Positions 21,672 to 31,896 of a stretch of DNA of 64,000 nucleotides are shown here, piece after piece. This DNA comes from Gautieria morchelliformis (taxonomy: Eukaryota; Basidiomycota; Agaricomycetes; Gomphales; Gomphaceae): contig WHVA01000163.1 of assembly GCA_015179125.1 (NCBI GenBank), positions 62,001-126,000 of the forward strand, in the 5' to 3' direction. Made by a program: the position numbers and the translations under genes. Within the stretch, counting starts at the first letter, position 1, and each line of letters begins with the position of its first letter. Under the pieces are notes generated by a model. That model saw only the letters and a list, made by a program, of their open reading frames with translations. It did not search any database and had not been told where the DNA came from.

Positions 21672-23088
21672 TGTCAAGTGTTGGTAGCTTTTATAAGTAA
21701 TGGAATTTGAGTTTGAGCCTATAACTCGAGGTTAGCTGAAGGTGATGAAGAAATGAGAATAATCCAGGAGAGCTTATGACTCGAAGCTGGCAAGGAAAAA
21801 GGGCGTAAAATCGTATTTTATTTGTGTGTATAGTCCAAGTATTTAAGCAGTGGGAAATAGGAGTGAATAACAGGGGAATATGATGGTACTAGGAGTTAGG
21901 GTCAAAATATGATGTCAATAATGATTCAGTACACTCCTATATGGCTAATCTTTAGCTCAATAATGATAGGGCTGAATGTATGATAGACTAAGTGATGTCA
22001 AACTCACTGACAGGATGACTACGCGACTCGATAATTATAATAGACTCATTTGTTCCTATGAGAAGATAGCATAGGATCGTTCTAACAATCTCCTGATCTA
22101 GGCAAGGCCCCTGAGGCTCAGAGTCCCCCCCCCCCCCCCCCCCCCATCATCTTCATTTTCCCAGGCGAGGATGTAGAGCAGTGAGTGACAGGGCGATGCG
22201 GAGAATGGCTAGCTCGGGCGCAGTCATCAACACTTTTTTTTTTTCCTCTTTACTCAACTAAGACCTTTCTATGTGGCCTAACTCAAGGGTCTCCATCACC
22301 AGTGTCCATCTAGTCGAAAATGGTTCTATGATGCATTCACGACAAGCTCAGATGCTTGCTGCATGGCGCGAATCACAAACATCCCATTTTACTGGTGGGT
22401 TTCCCTAGGGGATAGGCCCGTGTCATCTGGTAAGCTGGCTCACTTGACGATGATATTTCATGCTGACTTTCTTGATTAGATGACGGTTTACATTTAAAAC
22501 TTATTTGTACATCATGAAACAAAGCATCTTTTAAGAGATGAATAGATTATGAAGCACTGTGGTGAGTTAGAACTTTAAGAATATAAAAGGTAGACTCCCT
22601 TAGATAGTACATTTCATACACATGTATGCCATTGACACCTTTAAATACATATGTGTTACCTCGGGATGGGTGAGTTAACTAGAATATATTTCTATTTGAT
22701 TCAACATACTAAGAATACCTGGGCATGTTTGCTTAATTAGGAAGGTTGTAGCATGAAAAATCTCCACTAATATCTTACATATTTTACATGGAAAGAACTG
22801 CAATTTAGTTTTGAAAAAATGGAGTACCAACAAAAGTATTAACAGATATCTATAAACAGAAGGAAATCATATACAATGGATTCTATTAAATGACCTTTAA
22901 TTGTTTAGCATGTAACATGGAGAACTATTTCCCAGAATGGCTTTCTAATGATGGAATAGTTTCAGAAAAGATATCACTATTTAAAGATGGAGTTTTATGG
23001 GAACATCACTTTTATTAGTAAACATCTGATATTATAGTAATTCCAAACACCCTCCTAATTGGAAATTGAAAACAGGTTGTCCCCTGAC
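21672..23088 (-). repeat. probable 3' LTR of the Gypsy element (minus)
   Basis: Read on the minus strand, TGTCAGGGGACAACC starts at 23088, just after a purine run (AGAGGGGGGGTGA) left of the Gypsy coding region. A matching end CTTGACA falls at 21672, giving TGTCA..TGACA termini over 1417 bp. A TATA-like TTAAATACTT (minus, about 21837-21846) fits a promoter near the 3' side. A C run lies at about 22125-22145. There is no second LTR in the window to confirm it, and the left border could instead be the MITE-type motif GTGTCAA. Confidence 0.4.
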
Positions 23089-23092
23089 ATCA

Positions 23093-24893
23093 CCCCCCCT
23101 CTAACGTGCTGCGTGCTCGAAACACGGGACATGAGGGATTGAAAGGCCAGCAAGCGGATTCAGCGAGGGGCACCAGGGTGTGTCCTATAGAACTCGTGGA
23201 GTTTGTCCGGAGCGGACACATCTTGCTCCGGGACCCACGAATCCTCCTCATACCCATACCCTTCCCATTTCACGAGGAACTGGAGTTGTCCTCGCACAAA
23301 CCAGCTGTCCAGGATCCATTCCACCACATAGTGCTCTTCCCCATCTACAATTTCTGGTGGAGGTGGCGGACGAGCCTTCTGCCCTGGAATTGGGTCCTCA
23401 AGTGCAGGGAGCAACTTCACTATGTTGAAGACGGGTTGTAGGCGGGACATGGAGTTTGGAAGTTGGAGGCAGTACACATTCCATCCAACCCTCTGCATCA
23501 CTGTGAAGGGCCCAAGGTAGCGGTGGGCAAGCTTCTGCGAAGGGTGTGTGGTGCGGATGTCACTTGCATCTAGATACACCTTGTCTCCAACTTGGTACTC
23601 TGGGGCAGGAACCTGCCGTTGGTTGTAGTACCTTGCCATGTCATTCTTGGCCTTCGCAAGGGCAGACTTGGCTTCCGAAAGGGTGGAGTCCATGCGGTCT
23701 CGGAACTCATTAACTATCTCGAGTCAGGACTCTGCCTGGTGTGGTTCGAAGCCCACCCACGGGTGTCATCCAGAGTCGAGCATGAAGGGAGTCTGTTGTG
23801 TGGCAGAATGTACGTGGTTGTTGTATTAGAATTCCGCCAGTGGAAGTAACTCGTCCCAGTCATCCTGCCTCTCATTGACAAAGAGGCGGAGATATTGCTC
23901 CAGCTCCTGATTGACCTGTTCCGTCTGTCCATCACCCTGTGGGTGGTATGCTGTGGTGGCAGCCAGCATTATGCTGAGCAGGCGGTAGAGCTCCTGAGTC
24001 AGTTCCGCGACAAACTGTGGACCTCAGTCGGAAACGACTTGCTTCAGGAGCCCATGCAACTTCCAGACATATGCAAGGAACAGGCAGGCCGCTCCAAGGG
24101 CTGTGATCGTCGTGTGCATTGGAATGAAGTGGGACACCTTGCTTACCGAGTCCACGACATTCATGATCGCGTCGTAGCCATGAGACTCTGGGAGTTCAAC
24201 GATGAAGTTGACACTGATGGTGTCCCAGCGGGATTCTGGAATCGGGAATGGAATGAGCTCTCCGACAGGCGGATGTCGCTGTGCTTTGGTCCGGAGACAA
24301 AGGTTGCACATCTTCACGTACTGTCCAATGTAGCCGGCCATCTGAGGCCACCAGTAGTTTCGAGCCACTAACTCTAGCATCTTCCACCTGCCAGCATGCC
24401 CAGCGACCCGGGTGTCATGGTGTTGGGACATGTTGTGGCGGCGGAGGTCCGCGCCACCTGGAACATAGACATTGCCTCTGAAGTAGAGCAGCCCATCAGG
24501 TTCTGACCCCTCCACTGCCCGTACAGACCGTGAGTGCCCTTCCCGCAGTTCCTCCACCACCTTCACCACCGATTCCTCCTTCTCTCCATTCTGGTACTGC
24601 CTCCGGATGTCCCGGAGCTTTTCTGCTTCCGCCCCAACTGCAGCTACTCCTTCGATGGCGCGGATTGCAAAGAGACTTGGGTGGAGTAATGTCATATCAG
24701 CATTGTCGCCGCTTCTGCTTCCATGATCTGCACAGCGGGATAGGGCATCGGGCTTGCCCATGGTGTGGCCGGGGCGGTGGTGGAGCATGAAGTCAAACAG
24801 GGAAAGGTGTAGGAACCACCATGCTTGTCGTCGGTTCAACTTCTTAGACATGCGGAAGTACTCAAGGTTCTTGTGGTCTGTCCAGATCTCAAA
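23093..24893 (-). pseudogene. pol: Ty3/Gypsy pol remnant: RNase H, integrase, chromodomain
   Basis: From the right: FEIWTDHKNLEYFRMSKKLN and HHRPGHTMGKPDALSR are the RNase H end. The integrase HHCC finger (HDTRVAGHAGRWKM, then VKMCNLCLRTK) spans 24300-24430, and the core has DTISVNFIVELPES and [15 protein letters not shown] sequence near 24000-24030. YQVGDKVYLDASDIRTT follows. A chromodomain (YVVEWILDSWFVRGQLQFLV then KWEGYGYEEDSWVP, 23230-23340) closes the frame at 23160. Stops break it: a TAG in AEF-stop-YNNHVHSAT near 23828 and a TGA before LEIVNEFRDR near 23724. Such integrases insert cDNA in chromatin, with the chromodomain biasing targets. It is cut at 24893 where the Copia 2 region begins. 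Confidence 0.85.
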
Positions 24894-25275
24894 TGGGCAT
24901 AGAGGCCCCTCGCAAGGTGACTAATGGTTGAGCGATGATCGTTCAACACTTCAGGCTTCATGCTTCACGTCATTATTGGGATACGACACCGTTGGTAAGC
25001 GTGGAACGCAGCAGGGCCGTGCCTGGCATCAACGTAGGGAGGATACTCGTAGCTTCGGTCCTGCATGACTGAAGCTAGTATATAGTTCAGACGTACGAGC
25101 AGTCGCACCTCAGTGAAGCTATCGTTCACTGAGGTACGCATCGTCTCTCATATTTACACACGCATCGCTAATTGTAATGTATAGCCCATCGTACTTAGGT
25201 AGCTATACATGTTATAGTGAAGCTATCGTTCACTGAGCCCATCGTACTTATTCTACTGCGCATAACCCGTCAACA
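24894..25275 (+). repeat. probable 5' LTR region of Copia 2
   Basis: It lies between the broken Gypsy RNase H and the Copia primer site and ends GTCAACA directly before GGTTATGGGCCCC. Internally AGTGAAGCTATCGTTCACTG occurs twice (25117, 25216), as does GCCCATCGTACTTA, so part of it is a short tandem duplication. The 5' border is not certain; TGACTAATGG at about 24919 is one candidate. Confidence 0.45.
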
Positions 25276-25288
25276 GGTTATGGGCCCC
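25276..25288 (+). other. primer-binding site of Copia 2
   Basis: GGTTATGGGCCCC is identical to the site at 10924 and complementary to the initiator-tRNA anticodon arm. The gag ATG overlaps it (TTATGGGCC), giving MGPAEPTT. Confidence 0.6.
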
Positions 25289-25892
25289 GCAGAGCCCACC
25301 ACGTCTTCCTCTACCTCGAAGTCCTTCGTCGTACCCAAGCTTGCCCGAGATGGCACGAACTGGGTTACCTGGAAAAGTCAAACATTAGCCACATTAGCAT
25401 CGACTCGTGGTGCAAAACGACACCTGGAGGGAACCACCCGCATCCCCCCCCCCCCCGATCCCCACTTACCCTACTGGCCACTCGCTAACGGACGAACAGG
25501 AGGAAGAGCTAGACGATCTAGAGAAGCGTTGGGACTACTACAACCAACGCGAGGTCACGATCATGGCCCAGATCTTCACCATGGTCCCAGACAGCGTACT
25601 CATCAAAGTACGGAACCTGACAACGGCAAAGGAGGTGTGGGAAGCGGTATGTGCCAAACACGAAAGTAAAGCACTCAAGGTGAAGATCGACATGAGACGA
25701 CGGATGTACAAGATGAAATGCGAGGACGAGTCGAACGTCCGTACGCACCTGGAAGGTCTCATGAGAATGCAAGAGCAGCTATCTGGAATGAATGCCGCAC
25801 TCACCAACGATGACCTAGTCACCGTCATCCTCGGCTCACTCCCCAAATCATATCGCTCACTCATCAACTGCTTAGAGGTCCTTGAACTGTAA
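25281..25892 (+). pseudogene. gag: Copia 2 gag fragment
   Basis: The gag-like protein starts MGPAEPTTSSSTSK, with KLARDGTNWVTWKSQTLATL and, after a frameshift at a run of Cs (25445-25457), LTDEQEEELDDLEKRWDYYN and AKEVWEAVCAKHESKALKV, a UBN2-type Copia Gag. The second part runs to TAA at about 25890 after SYRSLINCLEVLEL. No zinc knuckle, protease or polymerase follows: the element is truncated, and a Helitron-type 3' end occupies the next 150 bp. C-run length is a common site of slippage or sequencing error, so the frameshift needs care. Confidence 0.75.
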
Positions 25893-26049
25893 CATTCACT
25901 TCCCTGATACAATTTACTTAGTATTTACTTAGTATACTTTTTCTTGATGCAAGTTTTTATTGTCTCAATGCCTGTGAATTTACTGAGGCATTTGACCTTA
26001 CCGATGCATTTGACCTAAACCCCCGCGCGAAGCGCAGGTACCCACCTAG
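25893..26049 (+). mobile_element. Helitron 3' end (family 2), 5' truncated
   Basis: It contains GCATTTGACCTTACCGATGC, ATTTGACCTAAACCCCC, a short hairpin CGCGCGAAGCGC and the terminus ACCCACCTAG at 26049, followed by T. The same end occurs at 48241 (plus), 50157 (minus) and 53750 (minus). CTAG after a GC hairpin and insertion before T are Helitron hallmarks. No matching 5' end is found upstream, so this is an end fragment. Confidence 0.65.
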
Positions 26050-26850
26050 TAGAGTATATGAGGTGCGGTTGGGTACACATCTGATATCGGTCGTCCCATT
26101 TGGGAGAAGTACCATGCCATGGTCCTGACTCCCGGGGCAGGCACAACTGAGGTCAACGGCCAGGCATCCGATGCTTTTATCCTTTGTTTAAATATCTCAA
26201 TTGCCGCCAAGGCACACTGTGGCAGACTACCAGGCTCGTTTCCCCAATATCCACATCCCCAAGATGGCGGACACCTCACTAGAGGCATATCTCCGTGTCG
26301 CAGCCATGGCCATCGCTCTGTATGAGTACATTTTGATCTTTGTTTCTGGTGTTCCCGACGGGTGATGTAAAATTGGTCACCGTACAGCGTGCTGTGGACG
26401 ATACCAGCAGAGATATCGTTGTATCGTGAACAGACCTTGCTCAGGAGAATGACGTGTGTCACCCTTGACGCCATCCTATACGGCTACTAACCGGACGCTG
26501 GTGACCTTGATACACAGACACGCCTGTATACTGTTCATTATACTTCGATATACTTCTATCATTGTCATCGTGGTGTCCAATGTCGGCTTTTTCGGAGAGA
26601 TATTTACAGCGTCAGCATGCCATAAATACTATCTGGTGGCACCGGCGTTCAAAGGTCTTCATTAAAGAGGTGTTGTTCTGCAGCTGCTTATCCGTCCCTT
26701 AGGTGTACAATTGACAGTATCTCAAATAATTATGGCCATACGAACGGTTGCGATTGCCAGACAGACGCGATGGGCAGTACGGACGGTGTCCTTCCTGCTG
26801 GTAATCACAGTTACGGTCAGTAATACAGTATATATTTCCGAAATACAAAT
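26050..26850 (+). pseudogene. DUF6533-like membrane protein gene, decayed
   Basis: About 210 bp of promoter-like sequence precede MADTSLEAYLRVAAMAIALY (ATG at 26263), the usual opening of a basidiomycete multi-helix membrane family with an N-terminal DUF6533 domain. Further exons give ACILFIILRYTSIIVIVVSN with VGFFGEIFTASACHKYYLVA (26520-26640) and VSQIIMAIRTVAIARQTRWA (26716-26790), followed by a hydrophobic helix. Introns fit: one of about 65 bp ends CACAG near 26519 and has a TACTAAC branch site at 26485; another lies near 26656-26715. Sequence after about 26850 no longer matches, so the 3' half is lost. A second, inverted copy of its promoter and first exon lies at 56600-56915. The function of the family is unknown. 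Confidence 0.6.
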
Positions 26851-27115
26851 AATGTCTCGTGGGAATGCATTTTTGTCTCCGACAACCAGCCTGATGTCAC
26901 GACGCGTCAGGGGGCATTGTCTCAACGCGGAAGCATTTTGGTCCCACGTCGACCACATTTTTGTCTCACCCGAATGACATTTCTGTCTCACTCCATATAC
27001 TTTACCGAAAAATACGAGTGGGGGCTCGTTTTGTTACCCGAATCGAGTAGTATACGCCAAAATTATCAGTCTGTTGACCCGGGCATGGTGGCACTCAAGT
27101 TCGGCCTACCTTGAG
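26851..27115. repeat. degenerate TTTTGTCTC repeats
   Basis: The words ATGTCTC, TTTTGTCTCC, TTGTCTCAAC, TTTTGTCTCACCC and TTCTGTCTCACTCC recur over about 150 bp, each preceded by GAATGCATT-like sequence. I see no gene. It may be a small repeat at the border of the following element. Confidence 0.35.
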
Positions 27116-27397
27116 ATGTCTCCTAAGCGCAAGGTGAGCATGACGTTGTGAAATTTCATGGTAGCTTATCACGCATATGCCATTCTAGGAGAATTGTGAG
27201 ACAAACATTGAACAGCCAGCTTGGTTACGCACTTTGTATTACTCGGTGGACAATAGCAGACAACGTCGCGTTGCAGTTTGTCTAACGCACTTTCTATGTC
27301 CCGTTATGCTGTGTGATTTCTCAGCTTCTCAGCGTTCTTTTATGCCCCTCAGCTATATAACAGACCATGATGGACTAGTTCTCCACAGTAAATCCCT

Positions 27398-29523
27398 ATG
27401 CCGCCTGGCAAACGACGCCCTGGTCGTCTGCCTAAGAGTTTCCGTAAACGTGGACGGCAAGCTCAGAATGACACCCTTCGCATATTCGATACTTCTAGTA
27501 GCCCCGCTGTGGAGAGTCCCCAAACGGCTCCCATCACCTCTCCAAACGACTCTGAAATTATCATCACTCCAAGACGGCGTGCGTATCTTGATATGATCTA
27601 CGAAACTCACAGTGTCCCTCCCCCTGTTCTTAATACAAGCCGATCCACTAAGCCTCTTCTCTTGGACTCCATCAAACACCTGGCGCCAGTATGGAAGGAT
27701 ATGGGTCATGTACTTACCACAAAGCTGCCGGATTGGTTTGACGCTCAGGTAAGTCATCTTCCTGAGAGTTTATACATGCGCACACTAATGAAACAGTGTT
27801 GTCATCGTAGTTCAATGACTATAATCCCTACAGGACAATCACTTCTGCGTCTGTTGACCAGTCGTGGTTTGGACCTCCCAACGACACGCCCGTTGATGTC
27901 AGGGCGCGCCCCTTCATCCTGTTCTGGAATGAAAAATTGGGACTTTCACTCCAGGGACATGAGGGAGCAATATTACAAAGGAGAGTAGTTGCGCGGTTTG
28001 AATACAAGTGCCGAGGGGCCTGTGCCTTGGCATCGGACAGGTCTGACTCTGCGACCGAGTCCGACCAAGAAGATAAATGTTCTAACCATCTCACGCAATG
28101 TAAAATGTGTTGGAAACAATGCCCAGGTCAAGTTACATTTGTGGTACTGTCTCGGTTTTATTTAACTATTGTAGCGCTAATGATCCGGTCATACAGCTTG
28201 AGGCTTATGCTGATGACTTGACTCGTGTCACCATCTGGCAATCAGGTACTCACGAAGATGCAAATCCAACAGAGTTACTTTGGTCTCGGCGTTTGCGTAA
28301 CCTGGTATCTGAGCGGCTGAGGCTGGTAGGTGTCAAGGCTACAACAGTTATGCGTGGTATGTACCTTACCTACTGCAACCATACCTTCAGGAGAAACCCA
28401 CATAAAATTGCGTTACAGAGCTAGTTAACCAGTATCGGACCCCGTTGCTCACTTCCAGACCAACGAATGCCGCAACTGACATAAGTGACAACTTCCCAAC
28501 ATTCCACAGGCCAACTGCCAAACAGATCAGGCAGTTGATACCTGCCGTCGTTCGCCGAGCACGCCTCAACCAGGATCCGTTCACTGCTGTCACAATCCTG
28601 AAGAATCGCAATCCGCACAATATCTACAAGTGCGTCCCTATGCATATATCTATCGCAAACCGTTATTCCTGACATATTTTTACCAAATTTGTAGCTTTAT
28701 CCCTCATAATTCAAGAAAACCTGATAGTCAGTCCCGATTCACATGCGCTATGGCAGATGGTTTCACTCTGGAGAATTTAATTCTCCACGGGACACAAGAT
28801 GGGTTGGCCGCAGATACCAGCTGGCACAATAAAAATGAGAACCGTGCTGCCATTACGTTCCTGATTGCGGTCAATCAGCATCAACACTTTGTGCCAGGTC
28901 AGTCATTGTGAGTTGCTGTGGTGTATTGTATCTAATGGGAGCCGTTCGTCTACTGTGATGTATGTAGGATCGGTATTGCTGTCTGCAAATGTATGCACAC
29001 AGACCTTAGCCACATACCTGGAAGCTACCAAGGTCAAAGTAGGACAACGAGCAAAAGAGATTAACAGGTACATATATTCCTGAAAGTCATATCGTCTTAA
29101 TCTCATACATCGGAAGATCCTAACTGCATTGCATCCTCTAGGGTGTACATGACCCTCGATTCTGCAGACTTTTCCAATGCCCGAGAATCCGAAAGTGTAG
29201 AAAGGGCTCGAGTGGAACACACAGTGACCAACAAAACACGAGAGACTAGGTTATCTTTAGGTATAGATGCAGCTCCGGAGGTTGGGTCTGCTCTAGCTAC
29301 AGATCAACTACCCTTGATTCGACTTGTGAAGACCACCGAGGGATGGAAAGCATCTGCCGGTGCTCTTCCACATGGTAAACTGCAAGCACAGGATTCCTCT
29401 GGTGACGGCTTGGCAATAAATCACATGGGCACTCAGAAGACCTCCAACCCTAAGCGAAAGCGAAGCCCTGAAGGAGTCCTGGCACCGGCAGATGTAGGGC
29501 GGCCTCTGCGACCCCGAAAATAG
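27398..29523 (+). CDS. transposon-like multi-exon gene, possibly MULE-type, of uncertain integrity
   Basis: A basic N-terminus (MPPGKRRPGRLPKSFRKRGR) is followed by exons joined by clean GT..AG introns: DWFDAQ | FNDYNPYRTITSASVDQSWF (27749-27812), then GVKATTVMR | ELVNQYRTPL, then NPHNIYN | FIPHNSRKPD (intron about 28629-28693), then FVPG | SVLLSANV. Core blocks are TIWQSGTHEDANPTELLWSR, SERLRLVGVKATTV, LIPAVVRRARLNQDP and GLAADTSWHNKNENRAAITF. The last resembles the first-Asp region of MULE-like DDE proteins of Agaricomycetes as I remember them; that is the only basis for the MULE suggestion. The final exon (29139-29523) is Lys/Arg-rich at the end and reads to a TAG, but looks unrelated to the core. 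Catalytic residues beyond the first Asp are not visible, so it is truncated or rearranged. Confidence 0.45.
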
Positions 29524-30626
29524 TTCATCAAGTAAATCAATGTAAAATTATTAGAAATATGCAGACTGTACTGGGCACAGTGGCTCTCATTAATGTGCAC
29601 TAGATCTACCCTAATAACGCTCGGGGATGGATTCCGTTCAAGGCTGCAAGAAGCAGAACATACGGTGGTATTAAGACTGTACAAACACAAGGATCTACTT
29701 ATAACTGAATGAACTTTAAAGATATTATGACAAGGATAATTTTGTCGGAATGTGCTAATGGAGAGCTTTCGATTGAGACCCAGTTCATGTTTTTTGGTGG
29801 TGTTGGGGAGTAGCGGCTTAATGTTGAGACGGCTTAGTTATATTCGAGGACAGGCGGCTGTTCGGCGGAGACAGAATTGCATTCCCACGAGACATTATTA
29901 TGCCTTGCATATATTTCCCCGTTACATAACTCAACATACAACCTTTCAGATTGAATTATTTTCCAATATTTGGGCCCGTGTTCCATTCCAGGAGCCTAAA
30001 GGCATACAATTTGTCCATGTGCCATTTGCCATCTGTATGTGCCAGAAAGCTGACTCCAAGGCTCAGCACAGGCTAATTGCACGTCGGGTAATGTTAAATC
30101 ATTAAAGATTGCCTGGGTGAACTACCCAGCAGCAATATTGTATGATATAACCTGCCTATGTATTGCCACAGGCTTCATTATTGGTCAGAGACGGATGCAG
30201 CCTAAACACAAGTGAGCTCTCCTTCTCTTCAATGCTTTAGCATGGACTTATAAATAACAAATCAGAATTGACGGTCTCTCAAAGATGCTTCTTCAGGAGG
30301 GCATACTCTACTTCATTTATATTACAGGCAAGCTCCAAGCCGAATGCCTATTTTGTCCCAATGTTCTCATATGTCAACAGCGGTTAACATGCTCAATCTT
30401 GTCCTATATGCCACAGGCTCTGAAAAAGTCCAGACATCCGGGTACGTGTGTCCACATGCCACGGTAAGAAGGGAAAAATAGTAAATATTCTCCTTCAGAG
30501 CTACCCTGGGTTATGCTTTTACATGGATGCTGAGTCAGCATCTTCTCATTCATCTCCAAGGTGAGTCGCACTCACATGCTATATTACTGAGCGATGTGCA
30601 TAACTTCGCCTCGAAACAGAATTTTG
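29524..30626 (+). other. region between the transposon-like gene and its possible last exon
   Basis: Several short frames with GT..AG-like borders occur (for example 29752-30105 and 30285-30467, the latter with EGILYFIYITG), but none is recognised. It may hold eroded exons of the gene to the left. I could not build a continuous model. Confidence 0.25.
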
Positions 30627-30789
30627 GACCACGATACACCCACCGGAACACCCTCCATCCGTCAACAATTATCTACCCAACGAGAGGATCGAGCGAGGAC
30701 GGCCTGTGAGGGAACGAGCGTCAAGTAGCTCGGCTGCCGGGAGCTCGGTGCTGGGAGGAGGGGTCCGTGGCCGTAACCACTGTACCTGA
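30627..30789 (+). pseudogene. possible terminal exon of the 27-kb gene family
   Basis: The frame FWTTIHPPEHPPSVNNYLPN followed by ERIERGRPVRERASSSSAAG is hydrophilic, Arg/Ser-rich and ends in TGA at 30787. It has the look of a genuine C-terminal exon of an Agaricomycete transposon-associated protein, but the link to the upstream exons is inferred from position only. Confidence 0.3.
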
Positions 30790-30825
30790 AACATGGTATA
30801 TATATGTGTATTGTACAGTATGTAC

Positions 30826-30963
30826 TACTCCCTAGTGTTTGTCTTTGACGCTAGGGAGTAAGTGGTTCCATCAATTGTATAAGTATCAGTAGCTACCGAG
30901 TCATGTAGTTTATTCCTCATGTCTTTAGGTACAGTATAAACTAGCGTTTGTCTTCGATGCTAG
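30826..30963. repeat. pair of related hairpins
   Basis: TACTCCCTAG / CTAGGGAGTA forms a perfect 10-bp stem with a 15-nt loop at 30826-30860. A second copy with the same loop words (GTTTGTCTT) and a 5-bp stem CTAGC / GCTAG lies at 30941-30963. They follow the last exon, so they may be 3' structures or terminal parts of a mobile element. Confidence 0.45.
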
Positions 30964-31708
30964 GGATTTATTACTGTTAAAACACTGAAGAAATACTATA
31001 TCGTATCACTATCCTCACTACTACACTCGTCAATATCAAACAGAACCAACTACCCACACCCGCACATGCATATACTCACTCCAACCCATCCCCGAGATCG
31101 CCGAACTCCAACACACACGTTTGAACCTACTCAATCCACGCACCAAATTACCCCGATGATGCAGGAAGCCATACTATATGCTCTCACAGCCCAGAACTCC
31201 CCTATACGCCCTACACAAGCACGCCAAGCCCGGTCCCAAGACCTACACATCGTATGATCACGTGATCTAATCAAGGGACGCGACTTGATGGGTCGGCCCT
31301 GTACAAATCTCAAACCTCTTCCCCTATTCCTCCCCACATGCCATATGCCCCTTTTATCGATACAATTCAACCCCTAACCGACAAGTACACGTCGATACTA
31401 ACCTTGACATTTCCCTTGCATCTATCCTTTATTCCAGTTGCATCACATCCAAGAAAACCAAGAGTTTTCTTTAGTAGTTAAATACCATGACTTGTATGCT
31501 ACATTCTAGCAGTGAAATCCTATCCTATTTGCTCTACATCGCAATAGCTAAGTCTTGATAGCATATATCATCAGACGCATATACTTGGTTATATGCGCAG
31601 ATATTTTACTATCTCTGATTCACACTCGATTTATCTCACGTTCAGAGATTAAATCATATCACTTTCAATATTATTTTCAAATACTAACAAGAATTACTTG
31701 TGTATTTA
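30964..31708. other. AT-rich spacer, possible Copia 3 LTR remnant
   Basis: No gene is supported. The last few hundred bases before 31709 would be the 5' LTR of Copia 3, but the end just before the primer site reads GTATTTA in place of the usual CA, so any LTR is degenerate. Confidence 0.3.
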
Positions 31709-31896
31709 GGTTATGGGCCAGGCCCTACCTATTAGCGTAACAATGGGTAAAGATGACAAGCCTCGACGAAATGAAGGACTATCATGTGAGCTCAGGGAGT
31801 GCTTTCCAAGTATTCCCAAAGCTTCATGGTGATAACTATTTTTCTTGGTGCGTAAGTATGGAATCCGTGCTGAGGTTGTTGAATCAATGGGGCTGA
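31709..31896 (+). pseudogene. gag: Copia 3 leader and gag start
   Basis: A primer-site motif GGTTATGGGCC (31709-31719) is followed at 31753 by a frame starting MTSLDEMKDYHVSSGSAFQV and continuing FPKLHGDNYFSWCVSMESVL, the N-terminal Copia Gag signature, to a TGA at about 31894. Sequence after that is unrelated. It is a small remnant with the same primer type as Copia 1 and 2 but a different gag, so a separate family. Confidence 0.6.

Noticed and set aside
22123..22146. Long C run as a biological signal
   Set aside because: A homopolymer of this length is prone to sequencing and assembly error, and nothing around it suggests function.
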